Shown here piece by piece: positions 55,714 through 64,000 of a stretch of 64,000 bases of DNA. How positions within the stretch are numbered: position 1 is the stretch's first letter; every line of letters begins with the position of its first letter. The DNA is from Devosia pacifica. GTDB lineage: Bacteria > Pseudomonadota > Alphaproteobacteria > Rhizobiales > Devosiaceae. The position numbers and the translations under genes are program-made. The stretch covers positions 363,293 through 427,292 of the forward strand of contig NZ_BMZE01000001.1 in assembly GCF_014652635.1 (NCBI RefSeq), read 5' to 3'. Below the pieces are notes generated by a model. That model had not been told where the DNA came from. It made no database searches and was given only the letters and a program-made list of their open reading frames with translations.

Positions 55714-56211
55714 TGGCTCTCGAAAGTCGGGGCGCCCACTTTCGCAGACGCCCCGTAAATCACTTCATCGTTGGGCTGACGGCAATCTACACGCCGGCAA
55801 CCACTGAGAACAACAAGCCCATCGATACCAGACAGACCAAAGTCCAGGTGGCAGATCGCCACCGCTGGGTATTCGGTTGACTTCGCATGCTATGCTCCCT
55901 GTCAGCCGTTCGATATCGAGCGCCGCCTCCACCGCGGGATCGCCGCCCGAGCAGCAAGCCTAGGCTGGTCTCAGCGGCGTCGGCAAGCGGCAGAAAAGCC
56001 ACACCCGATGATGAGCGCGGTATGTGGATATCCCTCCCGTTACCGTCAAGGTACATTCTAGAAGATACTGCGTTATCAGAGGCATAGGCCGCACATCTGA
56101 ATCGACCTTTTAATTGCAAGCTCCTCTTCGAAGGCGCCGCTTTGCCGCGGTGCCCGCAGCAAAATACTGAACGTCGGCTAAGGATCCGCGCCACGGTCGC
56201 TGGAAAACGAA
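55714..56211. other. intergenic region with few features
   Basis: Roughly 500 bases between the GST start and the mgtE end. It holds a probable 33-codon minus-strand gene (55787-55888) and an inverted repeat CGGGGCG / CGCCCCG (55728-55734 with 55749-55755). The 320 bases from 55889 to 56211 hold nothing I can support. A minus-strand frame runs through them to 56230 but overlaps the mgtE end and has no family features. Confidence 0.5.
55787..55888 (-). CDS. 33-residue single-helix membrane peptide
   Basis: A tiny reading frame starting at 55888: polar MRSQPNTQRWRSATW followed by one hydrophobic helix (TLVCLVSMGLLFSVVAGV). GGGAG lies seven bases before the ATG. This is the layout of small regulatory membrane proteins, but no family is recognised. 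Too short to judge by codon use. Confidence 0.4.
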   Translation of the reverse strand: MRSQPNTQRWRSATWTLVCLVSMGLLFSVVAGV

Positions 56212-57624
56212 TCAGAATAACCCGAACCACAACCCCGCAAGCGCCAGAAACGCGAAGAACCCGACCACGTCGGTAATGGTGGTGACGAACACCGCCGAGG
56301 CGATAGCCGGGTCGGCCTTCAGCCTATCGAGCGTGAGCGGAATGAGAATTCCCGCAGTGCCAGCGACGATCAGGTTGATGATCATCGCCATGGCGATCAC
56401 GACGCCCAGATCGACATTTGCGAAGCGGATGGCGGTGACGATACCGATCAGAATCGCAAAGATGATTCCGTTAATCACGCCGACAACCATTTCGCGCGTG
56501 ATCAAGCGGCGCAGTTTACGTCCAGAGAGTTCACGCATCGCCAGCGCTCGCACCGTCACAGTCATCGTCTGAGTGCCCGCATTCCCGCCCATCGAGGCGA
56601 CAATTGGCATCAGAGCCGCCAAGGCCACCATCTGCTCGATCGTGGCGTTGAACAGCCCGATCACCAGCGAAACCACAATGGCCGTGCACAAATTCACGAT
56701 CAGCCAGGGAACGCGGCTTTTGACCGTATCGAGGGTGCTGTCGGACACCTCTTCATCACCCACGCCTGCAAGCAGGCGGATATCCTCGCCAGCCTCTTCC
56801 TGAATGACATCAACGATGTCGTCGACAGTGAGCACGCCGACCAGACGCTCGTTTTCATCGACGACACCAACCTCGATCAGGTCGTAACGCTCGAAATCAC
56901 GCGCTGCTTCTTCCTGGTCGTCATTGGCATGCGCAAGGACGATATCAGTGGTCATCAACTGTTCGATGCTCACTGGGCGGCGCGTACGCAGCAATCTGTC
57001 GAGCGGTACGATGCCGAGCACGTGGTAAGAGGCATCGACGACGTAAATCTGGTAGAACTCATCCGGCAGATCGCGTTCGGCGCGCAGATAGTCGATCGTC
57101 TGCCCGACGGTCCAGAATGGCGGGATCGCGATGAACTCGGATTGCATCCGACGCCCAGCTGATTCTTCTGGAAAGTCGAGACTTCGCTTCAGGCTCAGGC
57201 GTTCAAAGGCCGGCAGCTGCGCCAGAATATCATCCCGATCAACGGTCTCGAGATCTTCAAGCAGGTAGACAGCGTCATCGCTGCTCAGATTGGCGACACC
57301 GCGCGCAATGTCGGCGTTGGGCACAAGCTCAAGCAGGTCTAGACGGACGCTTTCGTCGACCTCGGTGAGCGCGGAATAATCGAACCGGTCTCCCAACGCC
57401 ATGACCAGCGCCAGTCGCTCTGGATTCTCGAGTGATTCGAGAACGTCACCGGTATCTGCGGTGCGCAACGGCGCGATCATCTCGACGATCTCAGCAGTCT
57501 GAGCCGCAGCGAGGGCCGTGCGCAGTCGCATCAACCACGCCGGATCGATACGTCCTTCCTCATCACGAAACCGGTTTGCCTCAGACGCCGTTTCGGCTTG
57601 ATGATTATCATTGTAGTCTGTCAT
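56212..57624 (-). CDS. mgtE: magnesium transporter MgtE
   Basis: A 470-residue magnesium channel. N-terminal superhelical domain (ALAAAQTAEIVEMIAPL, EDLETVDRDDILAQLP), then two CBS domains (about 145-265) that sense cytosolic magnesium, then five helices from about 300 with MGGNAGTQTMTV in the pore region. Length and order match the family. The gene stands alone on the minus strand. No magnesium riboswitch was seen in the short 5' gap. Confidence 0.95.
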   Translation of the reverse strand: MTDYNDNHQAETASEANRFRDEEGRIDPAWLMRLRTALAAAQTAEIVEMIAPLRTADTGDVLESLENPERLALVMALGDRFDYSALTEVDESVRLDLLELVPNADIARGVANLSSDDAVYLLEDLETVDRDDILAQLPAFERLSLKRSLDFPEESAGRRMQSEFIAIPPFWTVGQTIDYLRAERDLPDEFYQIYVVDASYHVLGIVPLDRLLRTRRPVSIEQLMTTDIVLAHANDDQEEAARDFERYDLIEVGVVDENERLVGVLTVDDIVDVIQEEAGEDIRLLAGVGDEEVSDSTLDTVKSRVPWLIVNLCTAIVVSLVIGLFNATIEQMVALAALMPIVASMGGNAGTQTMTVTVRALAMRELSGRKLRRLITREMVVGVINGIIFAILIGIVTAIRFANVDLGVVIAMAMIINLIVAGTAGILIPLTLDRLKADPAIASAVFVTTITDVVGFFAFLALAGLWFGLF

Positions 57625-57731
57625 GCGCCGCCCTGCTTACGAACCGGTGTTGCCTCAACGGATACAGAATTGAGCGCAGACCAACCAGAGCGGATTCGCA
57701 TGGTCACGCACTGATGAGGCGGAGTTTCGAA

Positions 57732-58070
57732 ATGAGTATCGATAATGGCCCCCACGATCTCTCCCACATCTTTTCGAGGTGCGAGAAGCTGGTTCAAGAG
57801 CGCCACCTTGAGCCAGTTGAGTCGGCGCAGCGTGACGGAAAACCGGCCCTCGCCCGAAACGGCGCCGTTTTCGCAAGCCTCATTGATTCTGATACGATCG
57901 CGCTCGATTGTCCGGTGGAGCAGAAGGCCCTGCTTGTTGAGATTTCACCGGAAATCTATTTCGAGACAGCAGACACCGAAGATGAGCCAGCGCTGTTCGT
58001 CAGGCTATCAAAAATCGATGATCAGGAGCTTTCGCTTCGTCTTGAAGACGCCTGGAGCGAGAGAGGCTGA
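57732..58070 (+). CDS. MmcQ/YjbR family protein
   Basis: A 112-residue protein. DGKPALARNGAVFASLIDSD, LDCPVEQKALLVEISPEIYF and ALFVRLSKIDDQELSLRLEDAW match the YjbR fold, a double-stranded-DNA-binding-like CyaY fold with no proven role. GGAG sits eight bases before the ATG at 57732. It is divergent from mgtE and convergent with the tRNA gene; a GGCCCT-A-AGGGCC repeat (58090-58102) lies between. Confidence 0.82.
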   Translation: MSIDNGPHDLSHIFSRCEKLVQERHLEPVESAQRDGKPALARNGAVFASLIDSDTIALDCPVEQKALLVEISPEIYFETADTEDEPALFVRLSKIDDQELSLRLEDAWSERG

Positions 58071-58104
58071 TCGCCTTTCCCCAGGTGTCGGCCCTAAGGG
58101 CCAA

Positions 58105-58189
58105 TGGTGCGGTCGAGAAGACTCGAACTTCCACGCCTTGCGGCACAGCGACCTCAACGCTGCGCGTCTACCAATTCCGCCACGACCGC
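58105..58189 (-). tRNA. tRNA-Leu (anticodon GAG)
   Basis: An 85-base class II tRNA on the minus strand, from 58189 to 58105 with CCA encoded. Acceptor arms GCGGTCG and CGACCGC pair perfectly; the D-loop has GGAATTGGTAGAC; the anticodon stem is CAGCG/CGCTG around loop TTGAGGT (anticodon GAG, reading CUC/CUU); the variable arm TGCCGCAAGGCG is long as in leucine tRNAs; the T-arm is GTTCGAGTC. Confidence 0.96.
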
Positions 58190-58298
58190 ACATCATGGTA
58201 GGAGCCCGCCTCAGCGGAGCGAGTGAGCATGTAGCAAATCACTTGCAGGACCTCAAGCGGCGATTTTGCGCTTTTGATCGAATTGTGGAAGCGCGCCT

Positions 58299-58532
58299 TC
58301 AGGCCCCCCGCGCAACCTTCTCGATGACGATCACGCGCAGCTGCCCGTCTTCGACGCGCACCTCACCCTGCGCGACCAGTCGCCCGTTGGCGTGAATCCG
58401 CATCGGGTCGTTCTCGGTTGTGTCGAGTTCGATCACGGCGCCGCGGCCCATACGGAGCAAATGGTGTATCGGCATATTCGCCGCCCCCAACTCCACAGAG
58501 ATGTCGACTTCAATCTTGTCGATAGAACTCAT
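58299..58532 (-). CDS. orphan FliN/FliM-type flagellar motor switch protein
   Basis: A 77-residue protein that is essentially only a SpoA (surface presentation of antigens) domain: KIEVDISVELGAANMPIHHLL, GAVIELD and RIHANGRLVAQGEVRVEDGQLRVIV. This is the C-terminal domain of FliN, FliM and type III secretion C-ring proteins. It sits between tRNA-Leu and lipB with no flagellar or secretion gene near. FliN itself is usually longer, with an N-terminal arm. The start at 58532 is the first sensible ATG. Confidence 0.82.
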   Translation of the reverse strand: MSSIDKIEVDISVELGAANMPIHHLLRMGRGAVIELDTTENDPMRIHANGRLVAQGEVRVEDGQLRVIVIEKVARGA

Positions 58533-58603
58533 AGATAAGGCCCATAGCCGAGACGCCCATTTATCGCGGGCGCGATTCAAAACTGAGCCGAGCATTGCCG
58601 AAC

Positions 58604-59350
58604 ATGGTTAGTGAAGCGTTAAACACCGAGACTCCTGGCCGTCATGCGCCGCTGGCGCTCATGCGCTCTGACAAGCGTCCTGTTGAGTGGATCGTGAGCG
58701 ATGATGTCGTTGGATACGAGGTGGCTCTGGCGTCTATGAAGCAACGTGCAGCTTCTATTGCGGCAGGAGAAGCGGAAGAGGCTGTCTGGCTGCTTGAGCA
58801 CCCGCCGCTCTATACCGCAGGCACGTCTGCTCGGCCAGATGACTTGAAGTCATCGCGGTTCCCGGTGTTTGAAGCAGGACGCGGCGGGCAATACACGTAT
58901 CACGGCCCCGGCCAACGGGTTGCCTACGTGATGCTTGACCTTCGCCAGCGTGGGCGCGACGTGCGCTGCCTTGTGCAGGGGTTGGAAAGTTGGCTCATCG
59001 AGACACTCGATGCCTTCAACATAATCGGCAAACGCAGCGCAGGCCGAATCGGCGTTTGGGTCGACCGCCCGGAAAAGGGTTTTGCGCGCCAGGACAAGAT
59101 CGCGGCTTTAGGGGTTCGCGTCTCGAAATGGGTGAGCTTTCACGGCATCGCGCTTAACGTTGCTCCTGACCTCAGCCATTATGATGGAATCATTCCGTGC
59201 GGCATTAGCGATCAGGGCGTGACCAGCTTTGAGGATCTTGGGCATCTGGTTTCGATGCCGGAAGTCGACATGGTCCTGCGGCAGGCATTTGAGAGCTGTT
59301 TCGGCCCGACGCGACTTGCCGACCCCATGCCGATTGCAAAGCCAGCATAA
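58604..59350 (+). CDS. lipB: octanoyltransferase (lipoyl synthesis)
   Basis: A 248-residue Lip[55 protein letters not shown] (lysine) and [13 protein letters not shown] (cysteine) form the conserved catalytic layout. It moves octanoyl from acyl carrier protein to lipoyl domains. The start is set at ATG 58604; the frame also opens at TTG 58595 and has an ATG at 58661. It is divergent from the FliN-like gene. Confidence 0.93.
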   Translation: MVSEALNTETPGRHAPLALMRSDKRPVEWIVSDDVVGYEVALASMKQRAASIAAGEAEEAVWLLEHPPLYTAGTSARPDDLKSSRFPVFEAGRGGQYTYHGPGQRVAYVMLDLRQRGRDVRCLVQGLESWLIETLDAFNIIGKRSAGRIGVWVDRPEKGFARQDKIAALGVRVSKWVSFHGIALNVAPDLSHYDGIIPCGISDQGVTSFEDLGHLVSMPEVDMVLRQAFESCFGPTRLADPMPIAKPA

Positions 59351-59405
59351 TTTGCGCACTCTTCGGCCACCCACCCAGACCCTCCACCGTCAATCGGATG
59401 CGGAA

Positions 59406-59933
59406 ATGACGTTCAGAGACCTTCGCCGCCTGTTCACCGGCCCTACCCTGTTCCGCCTTGATGCAATTCTGGCGCCACGCTTGATACAGATTCTCTACGC
59501 CCTCGGTCTGGCAGGTCTCTTGTTGTGGGCGGTCTCGCACTTTTTCTGGCGCTTCAGCCTCGGGTTCGGCCAAGGGCTATGGGGAATCCTCGAAATTCTG
59601 GTCTTCGGACTTCTGATGTTCACGGTGCTGCGCATCGGCTGCGAGGCGCTGCTCGTCTATTTCCGCGACAAATCGGCCGCGATGGAGCCGGTAGTCCGCA
59701 CCAATGGCTCGCTTCTCGATGAAGTGCGCGACGCGATCCGGGATCTTGCAGATGGGGACGAGGAAGACGAGGAGTACGCCGAAGTCAGCGAATACGAGGC
59801 GGATGGACCCAGCAGCGGCGCCGCGTCCGATCCTGATCTTGAGCGTGGGCCGGCGAGCATTCCAGGTGAAACGCATTCGACGCGTCCACGTCCCACGCGC
59901 ACCGCTCGGAGAAACCCGGCGGCAAAGCCATAG
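59406..59933 (+). CDS. DUF4282 membrane protein
   Basis: A 175-residue protein with two membrane helices (IQILYALGLAGLLLWAVSHFF, GILEILVFGLLMFTVLRIGCE) matching DUF4282, then a highly acidic stretch (GDEEDEEYAEVSEYEADG) and a basic C-terminal tail. Function unknown. The start at 59406 is preferred because the N terminus then starts like the family (FRDLRRLFTG). It ends 3 bases before the stop of the broken DoxX gene. Confidence 0.8.
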   Translation: MTFRDLRRLFTGPTLFRLDAILAPRLIQILYALGLAGLLLWAVSHFFWRFSLGFGQGLWGILEILVFGLLMFTVLRIGCEALLVYFRDKSAAMEPVVRTNGSLLDEVRDAIRDLADGDEEDEEYAEVSEYEADGPSSGAASDPDLERGPASIPGETHSTRPRPTRTARRNPAAKP

Positions 59934-59935
59934 GT

Positions 59936-60318
59936 TCAGCCCTTGCGGCTATCGAGGCTCCAGGCGCCGGGTCCGGAGAACACCAGGTAGAGGAACACGA
60001 AGCAGAACAGGATGGCTGCGTCGCCCTGATTGTTCACTGGATAAAGGCTGCCCGGCGCGTGCACCATCCAGTAAGCAACCGCCATTGTACCAGAGGCCAA
60101 AACGCGGCAGGCCGCGTGAAAAACCCGAGCACCACCAGCACGCCGGTGATCAACTCGATCACGCCGGCAGCGCCGAAGATCGACATCAGCGGCGGCGTTC
60201 CCTCGGTTGGGGGGAACGCAAAGAGCTTTTGGGTGCCGTGTTCGAGAAACAGCAGACCAGTGATGATGCGCAGAACTGCGAGCGCTTTCGGAGCATGAGG
60301 CGTCAGCCGTTCGAACAT
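59936..60318 (-). pseudogene. DoxX family membrane protein, frameshifted
   Basis: The frame opening at 60318 (MFERLTPHAPKALAVLRI) reads a DoxX protein: ITGLLFLEHGTQKLF, GVIELITGVLVVLGFFTRPAAF. At the T-run (A-run 60099-60102 on the plus strand) it shifts into unrelated residues and stops at 60034. The other frame continues directly with ASGTMAVAYWMVHAPGS, the expected sequence, and ends at 59936. One missing T restores 127 residues. DoxX proteins are four-helix membrane proteins of uncertain role, some acting with oxidoreductases. Confidence 0.85.
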
Positions 60319-60532
60319 GGTATTCCTTTCATGGACTCTATGGTTCGCGGCCGGACCATAGTTGGCGCCATTGCTTGTGAACGAGCCCCCGTACAGCGCA
60401 CGCTCTGTTCGCAAATTGAATCACAAACTCGCGTGCAAAGGCGCCAGGTCGCTGCACAGGCCCGGGCCAACATTGATTTTCGCGCAGATTGCGCTATGTA
60501 CCCGGCTACTTTCCCAAACGAATGGTTGGCTA

Positions 60533-61879
60533 ATGAGCCAGACGACCAAATCCGGCCAGGCGCCGCGCATCGGCCTTGTCAGTCTCGGCTGTCCGAAGGC
60601 GCTGGTTGATAGCGAGCGCATCATGACGACACTGCGCGCTCAGGGCTACGCTTTCAGCCGCGACTATCAGGGCGCGGACCTCGTCCTGGTCAACACTTGC
60701 GGCTTTCTTGATAGCGCCAAGCAGGAAAGCCTCGAGGCGATCGGCGAGGCCCTCAACGAGAATGGCCGCGTGATCGTCACCGGCTGCCTCGGTGTCGAAG
60801 AGGAAATGATCCGCGAAACGCATCCGAACGTGCTGGCTGTCTCTGGGCCGCACCAGTACGAGGCGGTGGTCGGGGCGGTGCACGAGCATCTGCCACCCGT
60901 GCCCAACAAGTTTGTTGATCTGGTCCCTGAACAGGGACTCAAGCTGACGCCGCGTCACTACGCCTATTTGAAAATTTCAGAAGGTTGCAACAATCGCTGC
61001 AGCTTCTGCATCATTCCGCAGATACGCGGTGATCTTGCCTCGCGGCCGGCCGCAAGCGTGATTTCCGAGGCCGAGCGGCTGGTGAAGGCTGGAACGAAGG
61101 AGCTTCTGGTCATCTCGCAGGACACCAGCGCCTATGGCCTGGATCTGAAATACGCCACCTCACCCTATAAGGGCCGGCAGGTTGCGGCGCGCTTTTATGA
61201 CCTTGCGAAGGAGCTCGGAGATCTCGGCGCCTGGGTGCGGCTGCATTACGTCTATCCTTACCCGCACGTCGATCAGGTTGTGGAACTGATGGCTGAGGGC
61301 ACTGTGCTGCCGTATCTCGACATTCCGTTCCAGCACGCCTCACCGAACGTCCTCAAGGCCATGCGCCGTCCGGCAAATCACGAAAAGACGCTGGACCGGA
61401 TCAAGAAGTGGCGAGAAATTTGTCCGGATCTCACTGTGCGCTCGAACTTCATCGTCGGTTATCCGGGCGAGACTGAAGAAGACTTCGAGTTTCTGCTCGA
61501 CTGGATCGAGGAAGCCGAGATCGACCGCGCTGGCTGCTTCGAGTATGAGCCGGTGACGGGCGCCAAGGCCAACGAACTGCCGGGTGTCGTGCCCGACGAG
61601 GTCAAGCGCGACCGGTTCGAACGCCTGATGGAAGTGGCTCAGGACATTTCTGCGCACCAACTGTCGAAGAAGGTCGGGCGCACCATTGAGGTTCTGGTGG
61701 ATGACGTTCTGCCAGACCGCAACCGGGCGGTCGCCCGCTCGAAATGGGATGCTCCGGAAATCGATGGCCAGGTGCTCGTCGACAATGCAACGGGTGTCAA
61801 ACCCGGCGACATGATCTCGGTTACGGTCACCGATAGTGACGAATATGACCTCTTTGCCGTACCCGCCGCGGTGAACTGA
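60533..61879 (+). CDS. rimO: ribosomal protein S12 methylthiotransferase RimO
   Basis: A 448-residue radical-SAM enzyme that adds a methylthio group to an aspartate of S12. The N-terminal UPF0004 domain has [16 protein letters not shown] and [12 protein letters not shown], with cysteines for the auxiliary cluster; the SAM cluster is CNNRCSFC at 152-159; a C-terminal TRAM domain ([12 protein letters not shown]) ends it. The start at 60533 is chosen from the family N terminus. Upstream frame to 60362 is not conserved-looking. Confidence 0.95.
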   Translation: MSQTTKSGQAPRIGLVSLGCPKALVDSERIMTTLRAQGYAFSRDYQGADLVLVNTCGFLDSAKQESLEAIGEALNENGRVIVTGCLGVEEEMIRETHPNVLAVSGPHQYEAVVGAVHEHLPPVPNKFVDLVPEQGLKLTPRHYAYLKISEGCNNRCSFCIIPQIRGDLASRPAASVISEAERLVKAGTKELLVISQDTSAYGLDLKYATSPYKGRQVAARFYDLAKELGDLGAWVRLHYVYPYPHVDQVVELMAEGTVLPYLDIPFQHASPNVLKAMRRPANHEKTLDRIKKWREICPDLTVRSNFIVGYPGETEEDFEFLLDWIEEAEIDRAGCFEYEPVTGAKANELPGVVPDEVKRDRFERLMEVAQDISAHQLSKKVGRTIEVLVDDVLPDRNRAVARSKWDAPEIDGQVLVDNATGVKPGDMISVTVTDSDEYDLFAVPAAVN

Positions 61880-61888
61880 ACGCCATAG

Positions 61889-61926
61889 CCTTCGACCGCC
61901 AGCGGTCGGAGGCCCCGCCTATAGGC
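61889..61926. other. hairpin and palindrome between rimO and folP
   Basis: A 10-pair hairpin (61889-61898 with 61903-61912, one G-U pair, loop CCAG) is followed by the palindrome GCCTATAGGC (61917-61926). No T-run. The hairpin may be a weak terminator for rimO, and the palindrome could be a folP control site. Confidence 0.35.
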
Positions 61927-61940
61927 AGAGCGGACTGCGC

Positions 61941-62792
61941 ATGCATACGACCCATACACTTGAGACCGCCGCCGGCACGCTCACTCTCGGTCAACGCCCA
62001 ACCATCATGGGCATTCTCAATGTAACCCCGGACAGCTTCTCGGACGGCGGCTCTTATGATGGCGTCGATACCGCTGTTCGTCAGGCGATAGCGCTCGCCG
62101 ATGACGGCGCAGAGATCATCGACATCGGTGGCGAGAGTACCCGGCCCGGCGCCGAAGAAGTTCAGGTGCAGGATGAGCTCGACCGAGTCATGCCGATCCT
62201 CGATGCTCTGAAAGCGATCAGCTTCAAGTCCCTGATATCAATAGATACTTACAAGCCACTGGTTGCGGATCAGGCTCTTCAGGCTGGCGCCTGCATTATA
62301 AACGATGTCTACGGTCTCCAGCGGGACCCGGAAATGGCAGACGTGGCGGCCCTTCATAAGGCGCCACTGATAGCAATGCATTGGGACAAGAACCGCGACC
62401 GTGACAAGCCGCTGCTAGACGAGGTGCGTCGTTGGTTCGACCGCACGATCGCGACCGCAGAGAATGCAGGAATGTACAAGTCTCAGCTCATCCTTGATCC
62501 GGGATTCGGTTTTGCGAAAACCCTCGACGAGAACTACCGATTGTTACGCGAGCTCGGATCTTTTTACCCCGGGTACCCTATAGCCGTCGGCACCTCTCGG
62601 AAATCGATGATCGGCAAGCTGCTCAACCGCGAGGTGGACGAGCGCCTGCCGGGTACGATCGCGACCAATGTTCTTGGCTACCAATCCGGGGCGCACCTGT
62701 TTCGGGTGCATGACCCGCGCCCGGTGCGCGATGCGCTGATGGTGGCTGCGGCAACGCTCTATTCACTCGGCGTGGAAGGTGCGCAGCAATGA
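61941..62792 (+). CDS. folP: dihydropteroate synthase
   Basis: A 283-residue TIM-barrel enzyme of folate synthesis. IMGILNVTPDSFSDGG binds diphosphate, DIGGESTRPGA is the second loop, and LILDPGFGFAK and VGTSRKSMIG complete the pterin and pABA sites. It condenses pABA with the pterin diphosphate and is the sulfonamide target. It is followed by folB (4-base overlap) and folK, a full folate unit. Confidence 0.95.
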   Translation: MHTTHTLETAAGTLTLGQRPTIMGILNVTPDSFSDGGSYDGVDTAVRQAIALADDGAEIIDIGGESTRPGAEEVQVQDELDRVMPILDALKAISFKSLISIDTYKPLVADQALQAGACIINDVYGLQRDPEMADVAALHKAPLIAMHWDKNRDRDKPLLDEVRRWFDRTIATAENAGMYKSQLILDPGFGFAKTLDENYRLLRELGSFYPGYPIAVGTSRKSMIGKLLNREVDERLPGTIATNVLGYQSGAHLFRVHDPRPVRDALMVAAATLYSLGVEGAQQ

Positions 62793-63166
62793 CAATCGAT
62801 GGCGATGCTATCATACTGCGCGACCTCGGTTTTTATGGATATCATGGGGTCCTGGAGGAGGAGGCGCGCCTTGGCCAGCGCTTCTTCATCGACATCGAAT
62901 GTGGCCTAAATCTCGCGAAAGCGGGCCGTTCCGACCAAGTTGAGGATACGGTTTCTTATGCTGAGATGTATGATGTCATTAAAGCAGCGTTTGAGGGCAA
63001 AAGGTTCAAACTCCTTGAGGCTCTGGGCCAACGCATCGTCGACTCATTGTTCGAGGAGTTCCCCCTAATCACTTGTATTGAAATCACAATCCGGAAGCCC
63101 GAGGCACCGATTGCGATGGTGCGCGGCGATGCCCAGGTACGTTTGCTCCGCAGCCGCGAGGGATAA
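62789..63166 (+). CDS. folB: dihydroneopterin aldolase
   Basis: A 125-residue FolB. LRDLGFYGYHGVLEEEARLGQRFFID starts the protein, with the conserved tyrosine and GYHG loop; EDTVSYAEMYDVIKAAFEG and ITIRKPEAPI follow, where the lysine near PEAPI is the usual catalytic residue. It cleaves dihydroneopterin. Overlaps folP by ATGA. Confidence 0.94.
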   Translation: MTIDGDAIILRDLGFYGYHGVLEEEARLGQRFFIDIECGLNLAKAGRSDQVEDTVSYAEMYDVIKAAFEGKRFKLLEALGQRIVDSLFEEFPLITCIEITIRKPEAPIAMVRGDAQVRLLRSREG

Positions 63167-63168
63167 GA

Positions 63169-63615
63169 ATGCCGACAGCCTGGTTGTCACTTGGTGCGAA
63201 TATTGGTGAGGATCCTGCAAGCCAGGTTCGGCGAGCGGTGGCGCTACTGGATGCAGCGGATGGCCTTGAAGTTACAGGGGAATCTGCGTTGATGACGACC
63301 AAGCCATGGGGCAAGACCGACCAGCCGGACTTCATAAACATGGCACTCGAGGTTAACACCACGCTACCACCAACCGCTCTGCTTGAGCTCTGCTTTTCAA
63401 TCGAGCGCAGGATGGGACGCGAGCGCTTGGAGAAGTGGGGGCCGCGCGTCATCGACATCGACATCATCGCCTATGACCGCCAGGAAATTCTTTCCGACAG
63501 ACTAAAGCTGCCCCACCCACACGCTCACGAGAGATCGTTCGTTCTCGATCCGCTGCGCGAGATCGCGCCCGACACAGCCAATTGGCTTGAGGAGCGCGCT
63601 AGATCTCGCTCGTAA
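63169..63615 (+). CDS. folK: 2-amino-4-hydroxy-6-hydroxymethyldihydropteridine diphosphokinase
   Basis: A 148-residue HPPK. WLSLGANIGEDPASQVRRAV at the start, FINMALEVNTTLPP, RMGRERLEKWGPRVIDIDIIAYD (metal-binding aspartates in DIDI) and LPHPHAHERSFVLDPLREIAPD are all diagnostic. It transfers diphosphate from ATP to the pterin. It lies 2 bases after folB. Its 3' end overlaps the convergent GNAT gene by 17 bases. Confidence 0.94.
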   Translation: MPTAWLSLGANIGEDPASQVRRAVALLDAADGLEVTGESALMTTKPWGKTDQPDFINMALEVNTTLPPTALLELCFSIERRMGRERLEKWGPRVIDIDIIAYDRQEILSDRLKLPHPHAHERSFVLDPLREIAPDTANWLEERARSRS

Positions 63616-64000
63616 ACCAGGCCGAGGCGAGCGAGAGCCCCTGCTGGCGCAGGAACACCATCTTGGCATTGTCCTTGTAAGCACTGACGGCAACGATCTG
63701 CTTGATGCCTTTTTCCGAAAGCCGCTGCTTGGCATTCTCGATCAGCGCCACGCCGGCGGTGATCCAGCGGTCTGGCGACAGCATGTAGAAATCATCGATG
63801 ACGGCGGTCGGCCCTGCATCATAGACTGGCGGCGTCGGCATTGGCCTCGCGAACAGAAAACCGACAAGGATGCCGGATTCCATCGCGACAAGGCACAACG
63901 ATTCCTCATCCTCGAGAACAGTAGCCAAAAAGGCCTTGCTGGACGCCGCAGCATCCTCGCTGATCTTCCAGAAGACGGGTTCGTATCGCTCATGTTCGGC
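63599..64000 (-). CDS. GNAT family N-acetyltransferase (partial, cut by right edge)
   Basis: The frame is open to the last base. The visible 133 residues begin with ERYEPVFWKISEDAAASSKAF, then VAMESGILVGFLFARPMPTP, FYMLSPDRWITAGVALIENAK and IVAVSAYKDNAKMVFLRQQGL, a typical GNAT layout where the last part is the C-terminal strand region. The start lies outside the window. Acceptor unknown. Confidence 0.82.
   Translation of the reverse strand, partial: AEHERYEPVFWKISEDAAASSKAFLATVLEDEESLCLVAMESGILVGFLFARPMPTPPVYDAGPTAVIDDFYMLSPDRWITAGVALIENAKQRLSEKGIKQIVAVSAYKDNAKMVFLRQQGLSLASAWFTSEI

Noticed and set aside
59704-60609. 301-codon plus-strand frame across the DoxX locus
   Set aside because: It overlaps the ends of DUF4282 and rimO and is rich in arginine and proline; the DoxX match on the minus strand explains the region.
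1-64000. Mobile elements, CRISPR arrays, prophage, integration at tRNA-Leu
   Set aside because: No transposase, integrase, phage genes, regular spaced repeats or tRNA fragment duplication was seen; the tRNA flanks are ordinary genes.

Overview
The window is chromosomal DNA of an alphaproteobacterium, most likely in the Hyphomicrobiales and perhaps close to Devosia or Pelagibacterium (marine or halotolerant relatives). This rests on gene content and order, not a database match: divK-pleD next to dinB, gatC/gatA beside ruvX, the pyrB-pyrC'-plsY-dprA-topA run, rnr-DUF983-rpmG, clpS-clpA, and several alphaproteobacterial domain families (DUF1489, DUF3572, DUF4174, DUF2934, DUF4282). GC content is high and even. 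I saw no insertion sequence, prophage, integron or CRISPR array.

Layout. 1-8.8 kb: a polysaccharide polymerase/ligase-like membrane protein (possibly cut by the left edge), a minus-strand unit (NAD(P)-binding reductase, DUF1772, alpha/beta hydrolase) behind a striking pair of operator-like repeats, a TRIC-type channel, a frameshifted UvrD-type helicase and an aldo/keto reductase. 8.8-17.8 kb: an iron-handling region, with imelysin, di-haem cytochrome, second imelysin and DUF1513 on the plus strand facing an Fbp-type ferric ABC transporter on the minus strand. TGA-N9-TCA motifs resembling RirA operators lie upstream of the first imelysin gene and of fbpA. 18.3-21.1 kb: a multi-TM sensor kinase and its LuxR-type response regulator. 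21-28 kb: mixed metabolic genes, then gatC-GNAT-gatA.

29-40 kb: ruvX, then pyrB and a catalytically dead pyrC', plsY, dprA, topA, a membrane dipeptidase facing topA, rnr, DUF983 and rpmG. After the rpmG terminator comes a gene-free stretch rich in hairpins. 40.8-50.1 kb: pleD-divK, DUF3572-dinB-ridA, GDPD, FemAB-like GNAT, HIT, and clpA-clpS on the other strand across a strong bidirectional terminator. 50.5-58 kb: a penicillin-binding D,D-carboxypeptidase with a SPOR domain, an uncharacterised gene pair whose second member looks GT-A-glycosyltransferase-like, DnaJ and VWA proteins, DUF1489, GST and MgtE. 58-64 kb: a YjbR-like protein, tRNA-Leu(GAG), an orphan FliN-like protein, lipB, DUF4282, a frameshifted DoxX gene, rimO, folP-folB-folK, and a GNAT gene cut by the right edge.

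Most of the region is ordinary housekeeping DNA. The points most worth a second look are the iron locus with its possible regulatory sites, the repeat pair at 3512-3569, the hairpin cluster at 40503-40643, the uncharacterised pair at 52108-53132, and two genes each broken by one small indel.
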